Source of the DNA: Shinella sp. XGS7
Lineage (GTDB): Bacteria; Pseudomonadota; Gammaproteobacteria; Burkholderiales; Burkholderiaceae_C
Length of the DNA stretch: 64,000 nt
Assembly: GCF_020535565.1 (NCBI RefSeq)
Contig: NZ_CP084758.1
Span: forward strand, 3,051,001 to 3,115,000
Direction of reading: 5' to 3'
Below the pieces are notes generated by a model. That model made no database searches. It was not told where the DNA came from and worked only from the letters and a program-made list of their open reading frames with translations. The translations under genes and the position numbers were made by a program. Shown here piece by piece: positions 50,400 through 58,083 of the stretch. Position 1 is the stretch's first letter. Each line of letters starts with the position of its first letter.

Positions 50400-52199
50400 A
50401 TGCCGCCTATCCTCACAGCCCCCCAGACGCTCTACCTGCACCAGGTGCAGACCGAGCTGGCCGCCGCGCCGCATGGCGGCAAGGCCGAGATCGTCCAGCG
50501 TGCCGCAGCGCACCTGGGCGTGTCGGTGGCAACCGTGCAGCGTTGGCTCAAGGAACACATGGGCCGGGACACCGGGCGCAAGCGCCGGGCCGATGCAGGC
50601 CGCCGCGATGTGAGCGATGCCGACCTGACGGCGATCAGCGCTGCGCTGCTGGGCACGTTTCGGAAGACCGGCAACCGCATCATGACGTTCGACACCGCGG
50701 TGGAGATGCTGCGCGCGAATGGCGTGATCAGCACGACGCTGACGGCCGGCCGCCTGGCCACGGTGCTGACCGAGCGCGGCCTGCACCCGAACCAGCTGAC
50801 GCGGCCGGAGCCGGCCATTGAGCAGCGCAGCCTGCACCCAAACCATGTGTGGCAGGTGGACGCCTCGGTGTGCGTGGCCTACTACCTGAGCAACGCGACC
50901 GGCCTTCACGTCATGGACGAGAAGCAGTTCTACAAGAACAAGCCGGGCAATGTGTCGCGCATCCAGCAGGAGCGGCTGATTCGCTACACGGTGGCCGATC
51001 ACTTCTCGCACGAGCTGCTGACGCGCTACTACCTGGGCAGCGAGTGCGCGTTGCACCTGACCGACTTCCTGATCTGGGCGATGCAGCCCAAGACCAGCCA
51101 CATCGTGCACGGCGTGCCCTTCATCGTGCAGATGGACATGGGCTCGGCCAACACCAGCGCGATGACGAAGAACCTGCTGGAGCGGCTGGACGTGCGCCTG
51201 ATGGTGCACGAGCGCCACAACTCCCGCGCCAATGGCTCGGTGGAGAAGGCCCACCACCTGGTGGAGATCAACTTCGAGAGCGCGCTGAAGTTCGCACGGG
51301 TCCAGAGCCTTGAGGACTTGAACGAGAAGGCGCTGGTGTGGGCCAACCACTTCGGCGCTACGCGCAAGCACAGCCGACTGGGCAAGCCGCGCCACGACGC
51401 CTGGATGACGATCACCGCGGACCAGCTGCGCCTGGCGCCCGAGGAGGCTCTGATGCGCGAGCTGGTCGGCACGCACCCGGTGGACCGCCGCGTCAGCAAC
51501 AACCTGACCGTGACCTTCTCGGTGAAGGGCCACGGGTCAGCCGAGTACGACGTGCGCCACCTGCCGGGCGTGATGGCCGGCGCCAAGGTGCCGGTGGTGG
51601 TGAACGCGTTCCGCGTGCCGGCGGTGGATATCGGACATGCCGACCCGGAGACCGGCGAGCTGCTGTGGATGACGGTGGAGCCCATTGCGCTCGGCGCTGA
51701 CAACCGCCGGGCGGATGCCCCGGTGATCGGCCAGCAGCTGCGTGCCGCACCTCGCGGCCTGCTGGAGCACAACCGCGATGCGGTGATGCAGCTCGCCTAT
51801 GGCGGCCAGGACGCTGACGAGGCGGCCCAGGCCCAGGAGAAGGGGGCGCTGGTGTTCGGCGGCGAGGTCGACCCGTTCAAGGTGGCGGCCGAGGCCAAGC
51901 TGCCCGCCTACCTGCCGCGCCGCGGCACCGAGCACCCCCTGCAGGTGCGCCAGGCCGAGGTGGCCCGCCTGAACGTGGTGGAGGCCTGCAAGCGCCTGTT
52001 GGGTCTGCTGGGCGAGCACTACACCACCAGCGTGTATGCGTGGATGTCTCAGCGCTTTGGCGACGAGGGCGTGCCCGAGGACCAGATCGACGCGCTGGCG
52101 GCCCAGTTCCGGCCGGCAGCCGAAAGCAACGACCAGGCGGGCCAGGGCGGCCTGCAGCTGGTGCAACAGCCGCGACGCGCGGCGGGAGGTGAGGCATGA
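50400..52199 (+). CDS. A: Phage transposase A (DD35E, rve/Tn552-like)
   Basis: A 599-residue transposase. An N-terminal HTH domain (HLGVSVATVQRWLKEH) precedes the catalytic core. Asp154 (WQVDASVCVAYY), Asp246 (IVQMDMGSANTSA) and Glu282 (ANGSVEKAHHLVE) form the triad with 35 residues between the last two, the exact DD35E spacing. A C-terminal region of ~290 residues includes a Mu-type beta-barrel-like part. The retroviral-integrase-type core is closer to the Tn552/BcepMu group than to Mu A. It should act on the terminal sites at 16166 and 57975. Its stop overlaps gene B (ATGA). Confidence 0.93.
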   Translation: MPPILTAPQTLYLHQVQTELAAAPHGGKAEIVQRAAAHLGVSVATVQRWLKEHMGRDTGRKRRADAGRRDVSDADLTAISAALLGTFRKTGNRIMTFDTAVEMLRANGVISTTLTAGRLATVLTERGLHPNQLTRPEPAIEQRSLHPNHVWQVDASVCVAYYLSNATGLHVMDEKQFYKNKPGNVSRIQQERLIRYTVADHFSHELLTRYYLGSECALHLTDFLIWAMQPKTSHIVHGVPFIVQMDMGSANTSAMTKNLLERLDVRLMVHERHNSRANGSVEKAHHLVEINFESALKFARVQSLEDLNEKALVWANHFGATRKHSRLGKPRHDAWMTITADQLRLAPEEALMRELVGTHPVDRRVSNNLTVTFSVKGHGSAEYDVRHLPGVMAGAKVPVVVNAFRVPAVDIGHADPETGELLWMTVEPIALGADNRRADAPVIGQQLRAAPRGLLEHNRDAVMQLAYGGQDADEAAQAQEKGALVFGGEVDPFKVAAEAKLPAYLPRRGTEHPLQVRQAEVARLNVVEACKRLLGLLGEHYTTSVYAWMSQRFGDEGVPEDQIDALAAQFRPAAESNDQAGQGGLQLVQQPRRAAGGEA

Positions 52200-53482
52200 C
52201 CATTGTGCGCAAGCGCTCGGATGCGCCTGTGCCGGCACGGACCGGCGAGAAGCTGGAGCTGGGCTCGGTGATGGAGCGCGTGAGCGTGTCCCTGCAGGAC
52301 CTGGCTACGGCCGCTGGCATCAGCAAGACCGCGATGTTCCAGATCGTGGCCAGCAATGTCTGGCCCAAGACCACGGACAACGGCGAGATCAAAGAGGCCG
52401 TGGAACAGCGGCTGCTGGAGGCTGGGCTGAGCCAGGAGCTGCTCGCCACGATCTGGTGGGCCAAGCGCTCCATGCGCGGCCCGGGCGTCTCGCCCTCCGA
52501 CTACTACGGCCGCAAGCCCGGCCAGATGAGCCCCGCGCGTGCCGGCTCTACCGACGAATCCCAACCCCGAAAGGCGACTGACATGCTGCTCGCTAAGCAA
52601 AGCCTGGGCTACCAGGCGGCCAAGCACTTCACCTTGTTCACCAACCCGTTCGACGGCGAGGTGCAGACCCACGAGGACCTGTTCCACAACGGTGAGCTGC
52701 GCTTCGTGCGGGAGGCCATGTGGCAGGCCGCACGCAACGGCCGCTTCGTGGCGGTGACGGGCGAGAGCGGCTCCGGCAAGACCACGCTGCTGACGGACCT
52801 GGAGGATCGCATCTTGTCGGACCGCGAGCCCACCACGCTGATCCGCCCCAGCGTTGTGGCCATGACGGAGAGCGAGTCGACGGGGCGCCTGCTGAAGGCG
52901 AGCGACCTGGTGGTGTCCATCATCCTGACGCTGGACCCGCACGCCAAGCTGCCCACCACCCACGAGGCCCGCACGCGGCGCATGGCGGCCATGGTGGAGG
53001 AGAGCTGCAAGGTGGGGCACAACCACCTGCTGGTGATCGAGGAGGCCCACGCGCTGCCGGGGCCCACGCTGCAGGCCCTGAAGCGCCTGCAGGAGCGGTG
53101 CCGCTTCGGCCGCCGCTCGGGCCTGGGCATCCTTCTGCTGGCCCACCCTGAGCTGCGCAGCAAGCTCTCGGAGCGCCGCGCCGATCTGCGCGAGGTGGTG
53201 CAGCGCTGCGAGATCGTGAACATGCCCTCGCTCGACTCCGACCTGGAGGGCTACCTGGCGCACCGCGTGAAGAGCCTGAAGCGCCCGCTCTCGGACTTCA
53301 TCGACGCCAGCGGCATTGAAGAGGTGCGCCGCCGCCTGACGGTGCAGGGCATTGACCGCCGGGCCACGCCGGTGAGCCTGCTCTACCCCCTGGCCATCAA
53401 CAACCTGATGACCGCCGCTCTCAACATGGCCGCCGAGCTGGGCGTGCCGGTGGTGACGGGCGACGTTGTGCGCGCGGTCTGA
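52196..53482 (+). CDS. B: Transposition helper ATPase B (AAA+) with N-terminal HTH
   Basis: A 428-residue protein. The N-terminus has a helix-turn-helix (SLQDLATAAGISKTAMFQIV, about 33-52), as in Mu B. The AAA+ domain has Walker A GESGSGKTT (189-197), Walker B LLVIEEAH (278-285) and a sensor region, most like ExeA/TniB-type ATPases. It would bind target DNA with ATP and hand it to transposase, and give target immunity. Coupled to A by a 4-bp overlap. Confidence 0.92.
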   Translation: MTIVRKRSDAPVPARTGEKLELGSVMERVSVSLQDLATAAGISKTAMFQIVASNVWPKTTDNGEIKEAVEQRLLEAGLSQELLATIWWAKRSMRGPGVSPSDYYGRKPGQMSPARAGSTDESQPRKATDMLLAKQSLGYQAAKHFTLFTNPFDGEVQTHEDLFHNGELRFVREAMWQAARNGRFVAVTGESGSGKTTLLTDLEDRILSDREPTTLIRPSVVAMTESESTGRLLKASDLVVSIILTLDPHAKLPTTHEARTRRMAAMVEESCKVGHNHLLVIEEAHALPGPTLQALKRLQERCRFGRRSGLGILLLAHPELRSKLSERRADLREVVQRCEIVNMPSLDSDLEGYLAHRVKSLKRPLSDFIDASGIEEVRRRLTVQGIDRRATPVSLLYPLAINNLMTAALNMAAELGVPVVTGDVVRAV

Positions 53483-53505
53483 CCCACCCGAGGAGCCTAG
53501 CGACC

Positions 53506-53844
53506 ATGAAATCGAAGCTGATCGCACGCCAGAGCGTGCAAGCCGTGATCCCGACCCGCACCAAGGGTCGGGCCTTGCCGCGCCTGCTGGCGGTGCTGGC
53601 CGTGCTGGCGCTGATGCTGGCCTCGGCCGGCGCGGCCTTCTGGCTCACCCTGCAGCACATGACCACCATCGACCTGGCGGCGGTGCAGGAGGCCGAGGCG
53701 GCTGCGTTCTCGGCCGGGCGGGTGACGGCCATGGCCGAGATGTCGAACGCCATGGCCGATGTGTACCAGCAGGGACGCTCCGATGCGCTGGCCGACCTGG
53801 CGCGCGGGGCCGCGGTGAGCAAGCTGGGGGAGGCGCGGCCGTGA
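53506..53844 (+). CDS. Small membrane protein, early region
   Basis: A 112-residue protein with one hydrophobic helix (LLAVLAVLALMLASAGAAFWL, about 26-47) and a helical tail. It starts 23 bp after gene B and overlaps the next gene by 4 bp (GTGA). Function unknown. Confidence 0.6.
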   Translation: MKSKLIARQSVQAVIPTRTKGRALPRLLAVLAVLALMLASAGAAFWLTLQHMTTIDLAAVQEAEAAAFSAGRVTAMAEMSNAMADVYQQGRSDALADLARGAAVSKLGEARP

Positions 53845-54098
53845 ACGCGCACACGCACCGCTGTGCTGTTTGCCCACGCCCCATCGGCCTGGGCCTGCTG
53901 ATGTGCGCCGCGCATTGGCGCCTGGTGCCGCGTGAGCAGCAGCGCGCCACGGTGGCCGCCTACGGCCGCTGGCAGCGCCACACCGGCCCGGCCAGCGACT
54001 CGCTGGCGCTGATCGTGGCCTATCGGAATGCACGCGACGCTGCGGTGGCCAGCGCTCGCGCCGCTCTTGAATCGAACGCCACCGGAGAACTGACATGA
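53841..54098 (+). CDS. Small zinc-ribbon-like early protein
   Basis: An 85-residue protein beginning at GTG. It has a Cys-x2-Cys (CAVC) and a later Cys-x2-His (CAAHW), which may bind zinc. The rest is helical. It overlaps neighbours by 4 bp on each side. No family recognised. Confidence 0.58.
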   Translation: MNAHTHRCAVCPRPIGLGLLMCAAHWRLVPREQQRATVAAYGRWQRHTGPASDSLALIVAYRNARDAAVASARAALESNATGELT

Positions 54099-54715
54099 GC
54101 AACAACGACACCATCCCTGAAGGCCACATGCGCAACGCTCAGGGCCACCTGGTGCCGATCTCCATGGTCCGCGATATCGACCAGGAGCGCGACCGGCTGG
54201 TGCGCGACCTGGTGCTGAGCGCGCGGGACGCGAGCGCGGTGCTGAAGCACCTGAAGCAGCTGGCCTTTGGCGACATCGCCGCCTTCGTGCAGCTGTCGGC
54301 CGAGCAGTACGAGGTCAAGATCGGCGGGGACAAGGGGAACATCACCCTGCACTCGTTCGACGGCAGCCTGAAGATCGTGCGCCAGATTCAGGAGCAGCTC
54401 ACCTTCGACGAGCGCCTGCAGGCGGCCAAGGCCCTGATCGACGAGTGCATCACCGAGTGGGCCGAGAACGCGCGGCCCGAGATCAAGGTGCTGGTCAACG
54501 ACGCTTTCCAGGTGAACAAGCAGGGCGCGGTGCAGACCGACCGCGTGCTGTCGCTGCGGCGGCTGAAGATCCAGGACGAGAAGTGGCTGCGGGCCATGGA
54601 TGCCATCAGCGAGAGCCTGCAGGTGGTGGGCAGCAAGCCCTATGTGCGCTTCTATGAGCGCGTGGGCGACACCGACCAGTACCGCGCCATTCCGCTGGAT
54701 CTGGCCTCGGTCTAA
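54095..54715 (+). CDS. DUF3164 family protein
   Basis: A 206-residue protein with the DUF3164 core: MRNAQGHLVPISMVRDIDQ, then GDKGNITLHSFDGSLKIVRQ and LTFDERLQAAKALIDECITEW. The family is found in the early region of Mu-like phages. Function is not established. A long leader (54716-54945) follows before the next gene. Confidence 0.88.
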   Translation: MSNNDTIPEGHMRNAQGHLVPISMVRDIDQERDRLVRDLVLSARDASAVLKHLKQLAFGDIAAFVQLSAEQYEVKIGGDKGNITLHSFDGSLKIVRQIQEQLTFDERLQAAKALIDECITEWAENARPEIKVLVNDAFQVNKQGAVQTDRVLSLRRLKIQDEKWLRAMDAISESLQVVGSKPYVRFYERVGDTDQYRAIPLDLASV

Positions 54716-54945
54716 CGCATTCACGCGCAGCCGGCCGCCTTGGGGCGCGATAGGCCGGTGGGATGTAAGCGGTGGGTGATCCCGCTGAGCTGCAGCCAAC
54801 AGCTCTAACTGCCGCAGACGCCAGATGCACCTTGCTGAGGTTCCCCTTTACCTCACTGAGGTTCGCCGCCTCCCTTCGGATCGCATGGTGGCGTCCGGTT
54901 TCCGGTGTCCGAGAACACCGGTCCTTCAACACGGGAGAGAACACC
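54716..54945 (+). promoter_or_regulatory. Non-coding leader with hairpin before a tiny ORF
   Basis: 230 bp with no gene. It holds a direct repeat CTGAGGTTC (54835-54843 and 54856-54864, 21 bp apart) and a perfect 7-bp hairpin CCGGTGT/ACACCGG (54902-54908 and 54915-54921, loop of 6), then GGGAGAG before the ATG at 54946. It may contain a second early or middle promoter; no strong -10/-35 pair was identified. Confidence 0.45.
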
Positions 54946-54999
54946 ATGAACCTGTTGCTGATCGCGGCCCTCCTGGCCGTCCTGTGGGGCTCTCAATGA
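54946..54999 (+). CDS. 17-residue hydrophobic micro-ORF
   Basis: Read directly as MNLLLIAALLAVLWGSQ, stop overlapping the next start (ATGA). A good ribosome-binding site (GGGAGAG) precedes it, while the following gene has none of its own. It may be a small membrane peptide or a leader coupling translation of the next gene. Confidence 0.5.
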   Translation: MNLLLIAALLAVLWGSQ

Positions 55000-55535
55000 G
55001 TCGCGCGGGCAACCTCGTCAAGTGTGCCCGCTGCCGGCACGAGCACCTCGAAGGCCAGCGCGTGGAGAAGCCGCGCAAGACCAGCGGGACCATCCAGATA
55101 GCCGATACCTGCTGCCCTCGCTGTGGCGGCATGTCGTTCTACGACCTGCGGCCCCAGGTGGCCTGGTGCTGGGCGTCTGGCCTGATCGAGTTCGGCGACG
55201 AGTTGCCGGCCAACTCTCCTGAGGGCGGCGGCGCCATAGAGATCGCCCGCGGTCCCATGGCCTACCTGAGGCCTCAGATCACCGTGCTGGCCCGTCATGG
55301 CCAGGGCGCCAGCGCTGGCTGCCTGCTGGTGCCTGGCGTGCCGGAGGCTAATTCCCAGCGCGCCAAGGGGGATGCCTTGGCTGAATGGCTGAAGTGGTGC
55401 GGGAGCCGCCGCCCGCGCGACGGCGTGACCTGGTCGACCCTCCGCGAGGCCGACGAGGTGATCACCGATCCCGCGGTGATTGAAGCCACGTTTGCCGCTG
55501 ACTACGAAGCCGAGGAGGCCCCATGCCGCTCATGA
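54996..55535 (+). CDS. Zinc-ribbon protein, early region
   Basis: A 179-residue protein with two Cys pairs near its N-terminus (KCARC and CCPRCGG), a zinc ribbon, then a region without recognised motif. Start at 54996 overlaps the micro-ORF stop. Its end overlaps the next gene by 13 bp. Function unknown. Confidence 0.6.
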   Translation: MSRAGNLVKCARCRHEHLEGQRVEKPRKTSGTIQIADTCCPRCGGMSFYDLRPQVAWCWASGLIEFGDELPANSPEGGGAIEIARGPMAYLRPQITVLARHGQGASAGCLLVPGVPEANSQRAKGDALAEWLKWCGSRRPRDGVTWSTLREADEVITDPAVIEATFAADYEAEEAPCRS

Positions 55536-56014
55536 ACCCCGCCGAGCTGGAGACCCTGCGAAAGGTGGTCGCCGAGGTGAACGACTGGATGGGCAACAAC
55601 TGCCCCGCCGAGGCCACGCCCCGAACCGGCATTGCGTTGCTGCGGGAGGTGGCCCTCGCGGTCGCAGAAGCGACGCCCGCGCTGCCCGCCTACGACCCGA
55701 ACATCCGCTGGGCGAAGCACGTCATCGAGATCACCTACCAGCAATGGGACTACCGCTTGACCGTTGAGGTGGAGATCGGCGGCAACCTCCATGGCGCCGA
55801 GGTCCTCGAGTACGCCATCTCGACCCACGCTGACGATCTCCTCCAGGCCCAGGGCGAGTTCCCGATGCTGGTGCTTCGCCGGCCTGCGGCAGACGGTAGC
55901 GACGGCGAGGACACCCTGGAGGTCTTCGCAGACGACGGCGACATCGAAGACTTCCTGACCGATATGTGCGTTGGACTGCGCATCGTCCGCCACGAGCGGG
56001 AGGATCGGAAGTGA
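55523..56014 (+). CDS. DUF5406-like protein
   Basis: A 163-residue protein. The second half (VIEITYQQWDYRLTVEVEIG, then EDTLEVFADDGDIEDFLTDM) resembles DUF5406. It overlaps the next gene by 4 bp (GTGA). Function unknown. Confidence 0.6.
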   Translation: MPLMNPAELETLRKVVAEVNDWMGNNCPAEATPRTGIALLREVALAVAEATPALPAYDPNIRWAKHVIEITYQQWDYRLTVEVEIGGNLHGAEVLEYAISTHADDLLQAQGEFPMLVLRRPAADGSDGEDTLEVFADDGDIEDFLTDMCVGLRIVRHEREDRK

Positions 56015-56244
56015 GCGCCCGGCAGGAATTCTCCATCCACCAGCAGTGGGTGGCTTTCGAGCAGCGCATGCTGGCCGAGGGCGTGTCGGTGACCGACCGC
56101 GATGCCTTACGCATCGCCTTCTTCGCCGGCTTCACGGCCTGCCTGGGCACCACCATGCAGATCAGCGCTGACGGCCCCGTCAAGGCGGCCGAGGCGATGC
56201 AGCTGCTGCGCGCCGAGTCGGCAAGCTTTGCGAGGTCGCTATGA
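56011..56244 (+). CDS. Uncharacterised small early protein
   Basis: A 77-residue protein starting at GTG, helical (HQQWVAFEQRMLAEGVSVTD, FFAGFTACLG). It overlaps its neighbours by 4 bp on each side, so it is part of the operon. No domain recognised. Confidence 0.58.
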   Translation: MSARQEFSIHQQWVAFEQRMLAEGVSVTDRDALRIAFFAGFTACLGTTMQISADGPVKAAEAMQLLRAESASFARSL

Positions 56245-56507
56245 GCGCGGCACGGCCTGTTCGCCTTGAGCTGAACAACAGCGGCAGCTGGAAGCTGCTC
56301 GGCCGCTTCGATGCCAGCGACAGCGCTCAGTGCGACCGCGTGATGTATGCCGCGGAGCAGCTGGTGCGCGCGCTCAACAACGGCGCACCGCCCCAGAAGT
56401 GCGCCAGCCTGCGCATCAGCATGGACGACAGTCTGGCGCAGGTGCTGATGCGCTGGGATGCCCAGCGTGACGCCTGGTACGACGCGAAGACCGGAGGGCT
56501 GCGCTGA
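56241..56507 (+). CDS. Uncharacterised early protein before gemA
   Basis: An 88-residue protein: VRLELNNSGSWKLLGRFDAS, then QCDRVMYAAEQLVRALN and a C-terminal RWDAQRDAWYDAKTG. Overlaps gemA by 1 bp (TGATG). No recognised domain. Confidence 0.58.
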   Translation: MSAARPVRLELNNSGSWKLLGRFDASDSAQCDRVMYAAEQLVRALNNGAPPQKCASLRISMDDSLAQVLMRWDAQRDAWYDAKTGGLR

Positions 56508-56956
56508 TGGCCACCAGGACCGCCCAGAAGCTCGATGTCGATGGCGCCCGCCGCGCCGACCTGGCGAAGATCCACATCGCCAAGAAGGAGCTGGGCTGGG
56601 ACGAGGGCACCTATCGCCATGTGTTGTGGGAGGTCTGTGCCGTTCGCTCCTCCAGCGAGTTGACTGCCGCCGGCCGACAGAAGTTCCTGGCGCACATTGC
56701 CAAGTGCAAGGGCCACGCTCCCGCGCGTGAAGCCCGGCCCGTGCGCAAGGCTTTGACCGGCCCACAGAAGAAGATGTGGAGCCTCTGGCAGCAGCTGGCT
56801 GACAAGGGCCTTCTGCGGGACCGCAGCATGAAGGCGCTGCTGGCCTTCGTGCATCGCACCACCCAGGTGGATCGCCTGGAGTGGCTCAACGGCGCCCAGG
56901 AGGCCCTCGTGATCGAGGCGCTCAAGCAGTGGCTGACTCGCCGGGAGGCGCTCTAA
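56507..56956 (+). CDS. gemA: Regulatory protein GemA (Mu gp16-like)
   Basis: A 149-residue DUF1018 protein: IHIAKKELGWDEGTYRHVL, SSSELTAAGRQKFLAHIAKCKGH and a C-terminal ALLAFVHRTTQVDRLEWL. In Mu it changes host gene expression and DNA topology. Here it lies directly before the Mor-like activator and overlaps it by 1 bp (TAATG), as gemA-mor in Mu. Confidence 0.92.
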   Translation: MATRTAQKLDVDGARRADLAKIHIAKKELGWDEGTYRHVLWEVCAVRSSSELTAAGRQKFLAHIAKCKGHAPAREARPVRKALTGPQKKMWSLWQQLADKGLLRDRSMKALLAFVHRTTQVDRLEWLNGAQEALVIEALKQWLTRREAL

Positions 56957-57354
56957 TGGCCGGCCGCCGCGGGCGCAAGCGCCCCTACCAGCTCGTCGAC
57001 GATATCGTGACGGTAGGGTCGCGCGCCCTCGTGGCCCAGCTGCAGCTGCCGGAGGAGCAGGCGCAGGAGATGATGCGGCAGATCGCCCACGAGGTCTGCT
57101 TCTTGAACGCGAAGAACATCATCTACGTCCCCGAGGCCCTGGACTTCGAGCTGTCCAAGCGCGACATCAAGATCTGGGCCGACTACCAGGTGGACGGCCC
57201 GGAGGGCGCCACCAAGTACACAGCCGCTCGCGTCGAGCAGCTGGCCGACGAGCACAAGCTCACTGTCCAGCAGATCTACAACATCATCAGGCTGATGAAG
57301 AAGCGCGAGCTAACGGGCATCCAGGGCGTGCTGCCGGGGCTGGAAGCTGACTAG
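56956..57354 (+). CDS. mor: Mor/C-family transcription activator
   Basis: A 132-residue protein with the Mor family layout: N-terminal dimerisation part (QEMMRQIAHEVCFLNAKNII, YVPEALDFELSKRD) and a C-terminal HTH (YTAARVEQLADEHKLTVQQI, then YNIIRLMKKREL). It is the last early gene. It should bind the three TAAACCGGTTTA dyads and switch on late genes; only one such activator is visible, so it may combine the Mor and C roles of Mu. Confidence 0.85.
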   Translation: MAGRRGRKRPYQLVDDIVTVGSRALVAQLQLPEEQAQEMMRQIAHEVCFLNAKNIIYVPEALDFELSKRDIKIWADYQVDGPEGATKYTAARVEQLADEHKLTVQQIYNIIRLMKKRELTGIQGVLPGLEAD

Positions 57355-57827
57355 CTCGCCTTTGGCTTCTCCCAGAGCTTCTTGATGTGCTCGCGCGCTC
57401 CGGGGATCTCATAGCGTCTCTTCCTGCTGTCGCTGACCCACATCGTGTTGAACCAGATATCGCGTCCGTTAGGAATGAACCCTATGGTGTCGTGCTTGGT
57501 GATCCTCAGCTCGTGATGCCGCTGCTCCTCCAGCACAAGCGGGTTGGGGTTGAAGTAGTTGGCGCTCCAGCGCCTCTTTCGAGGCCAGAGGCGTTCGCGC
57601 CAGGATGTTGGCGCCTCCGAACCACCATAGAGAACCAGGACCACTGGGCGACGGCCGACGTTGACCAAGTGCACCACCATCGACTCCTCCGAGTCCTCAA
57701 ATCCGCGTGAGTAGGTGCTCTCAACACGTAGCCTCGGGCGGTCGTTCCACGCCATCACGGCGGATATGATCAGCGACAGGGCCGAAACCGCCAGTGCCGC
57801 GATTGCGATGATGTCTGAGTTCGTCAT
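57351..57827 (-). CDS. Membrane-anchored cargo protein near the prophage end
   Basis: A 158-residue protein with one N-terminal helix (IIAIAALAVSALSLIISAVM) and a soluble C-terminal part. It is convergent with mor (4-bp overlap) and is the only leftward gene in this arm. Its GC is lower than its neighbours'. This is a typical place for accessory genes expressed in the lysogen; function not recognised. Start at ATG 57827, where the helix begins. Confidence 0.6.
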   Translation of the reverse strand: MTNSDIIAIAALAVSALSLIISAVMAWNDRPRLRVESTYSRGFEDSEESMVVHLVNVGRRPVVLVLYGGSEAPTSWRERLWPRKRRWSANYFNPNPLVLEEQRHHELRITKHDTIGFIPNGRDIWFNTMWVSDSRKRRYEIPGAREHIKKLWEKPKAS

Positions 57828-57933
57828 GGTGATCTGTACGGCGCCCGAGTTGGGCCAGCTCGTATTTTTGTAGCAGAAACACCATTTCATCGGGGCCCCG
57901 GAGTTCTCCGAGGTCTTCCGGGATCTTCCGGCC

Positions 57934-57975
57934 AGTTATCTCATGGCCCACCGGTAGTTATCTCATCTCTCCTCA
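57934..57975 (-). repeat. Prophage terminus with two transposase-binding-type sites
   Basis: Read inward on the minus strand from 57975 it starts TGAGGAG. ATGAGATAACT occurs at 57956-57966 and 57934-57944, exactly 22 bp apart; GATAACT begins at positions 14 and 36, as at the other end. Confidence 0.88.
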
Positions 57976-57981
57976 AGCTCG
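57976..57981. repeat. Target-site duplication AGCTCG, right copy
   Basis: AGCTCG directly after the terminal CA (57974-57975), identical to 16160-16165. Confidence 0.9.
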
Positions 57982-58083
57982 CCCATCGGTTGATCCCTGG
58001 GGTCTTGCCTGTCGCTGCCGTGACATTTCGCCTTGTCCCGGCCGGCGCAAGATGGCCACAAAACACCAGGATGGAGACTGCTC

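Larger units (their letters stand above)
16166..57975. mobile_element. Complete transposable Mu-like siphovirus prophage (41.8 kb)
   Basis: Bounded by TG and CA and by the 6-bp duplication AGCTCG. It encodes a DD35E transposase with an AAA+ helper, an S24 repressor, Ner-like, GemA and Mor regulators, a Mu-like head (gp25-31, protease I, gpT, gp35/36 counterparts) and a lambda-like non-contractile tail (tube, chaperone, tape measure, M, L, K, I, J), so the particle should be a siphovirus. No integrase is present. Early genes run right and late genes run left from the repressor region, unlike Mu where both run the same way. All expected modules are intact, so it may be inducible. GC content dips over 45.0-48.3 kb and 57.35-57.83 kb. 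Confidence 0.95.

Noticed and set aside
16166-57975. Integrase-type prophage with att site in a tRNA gene
   Set aside because: No integrase, no tRNA and no long att repeat; the ends and transposase show transposition.
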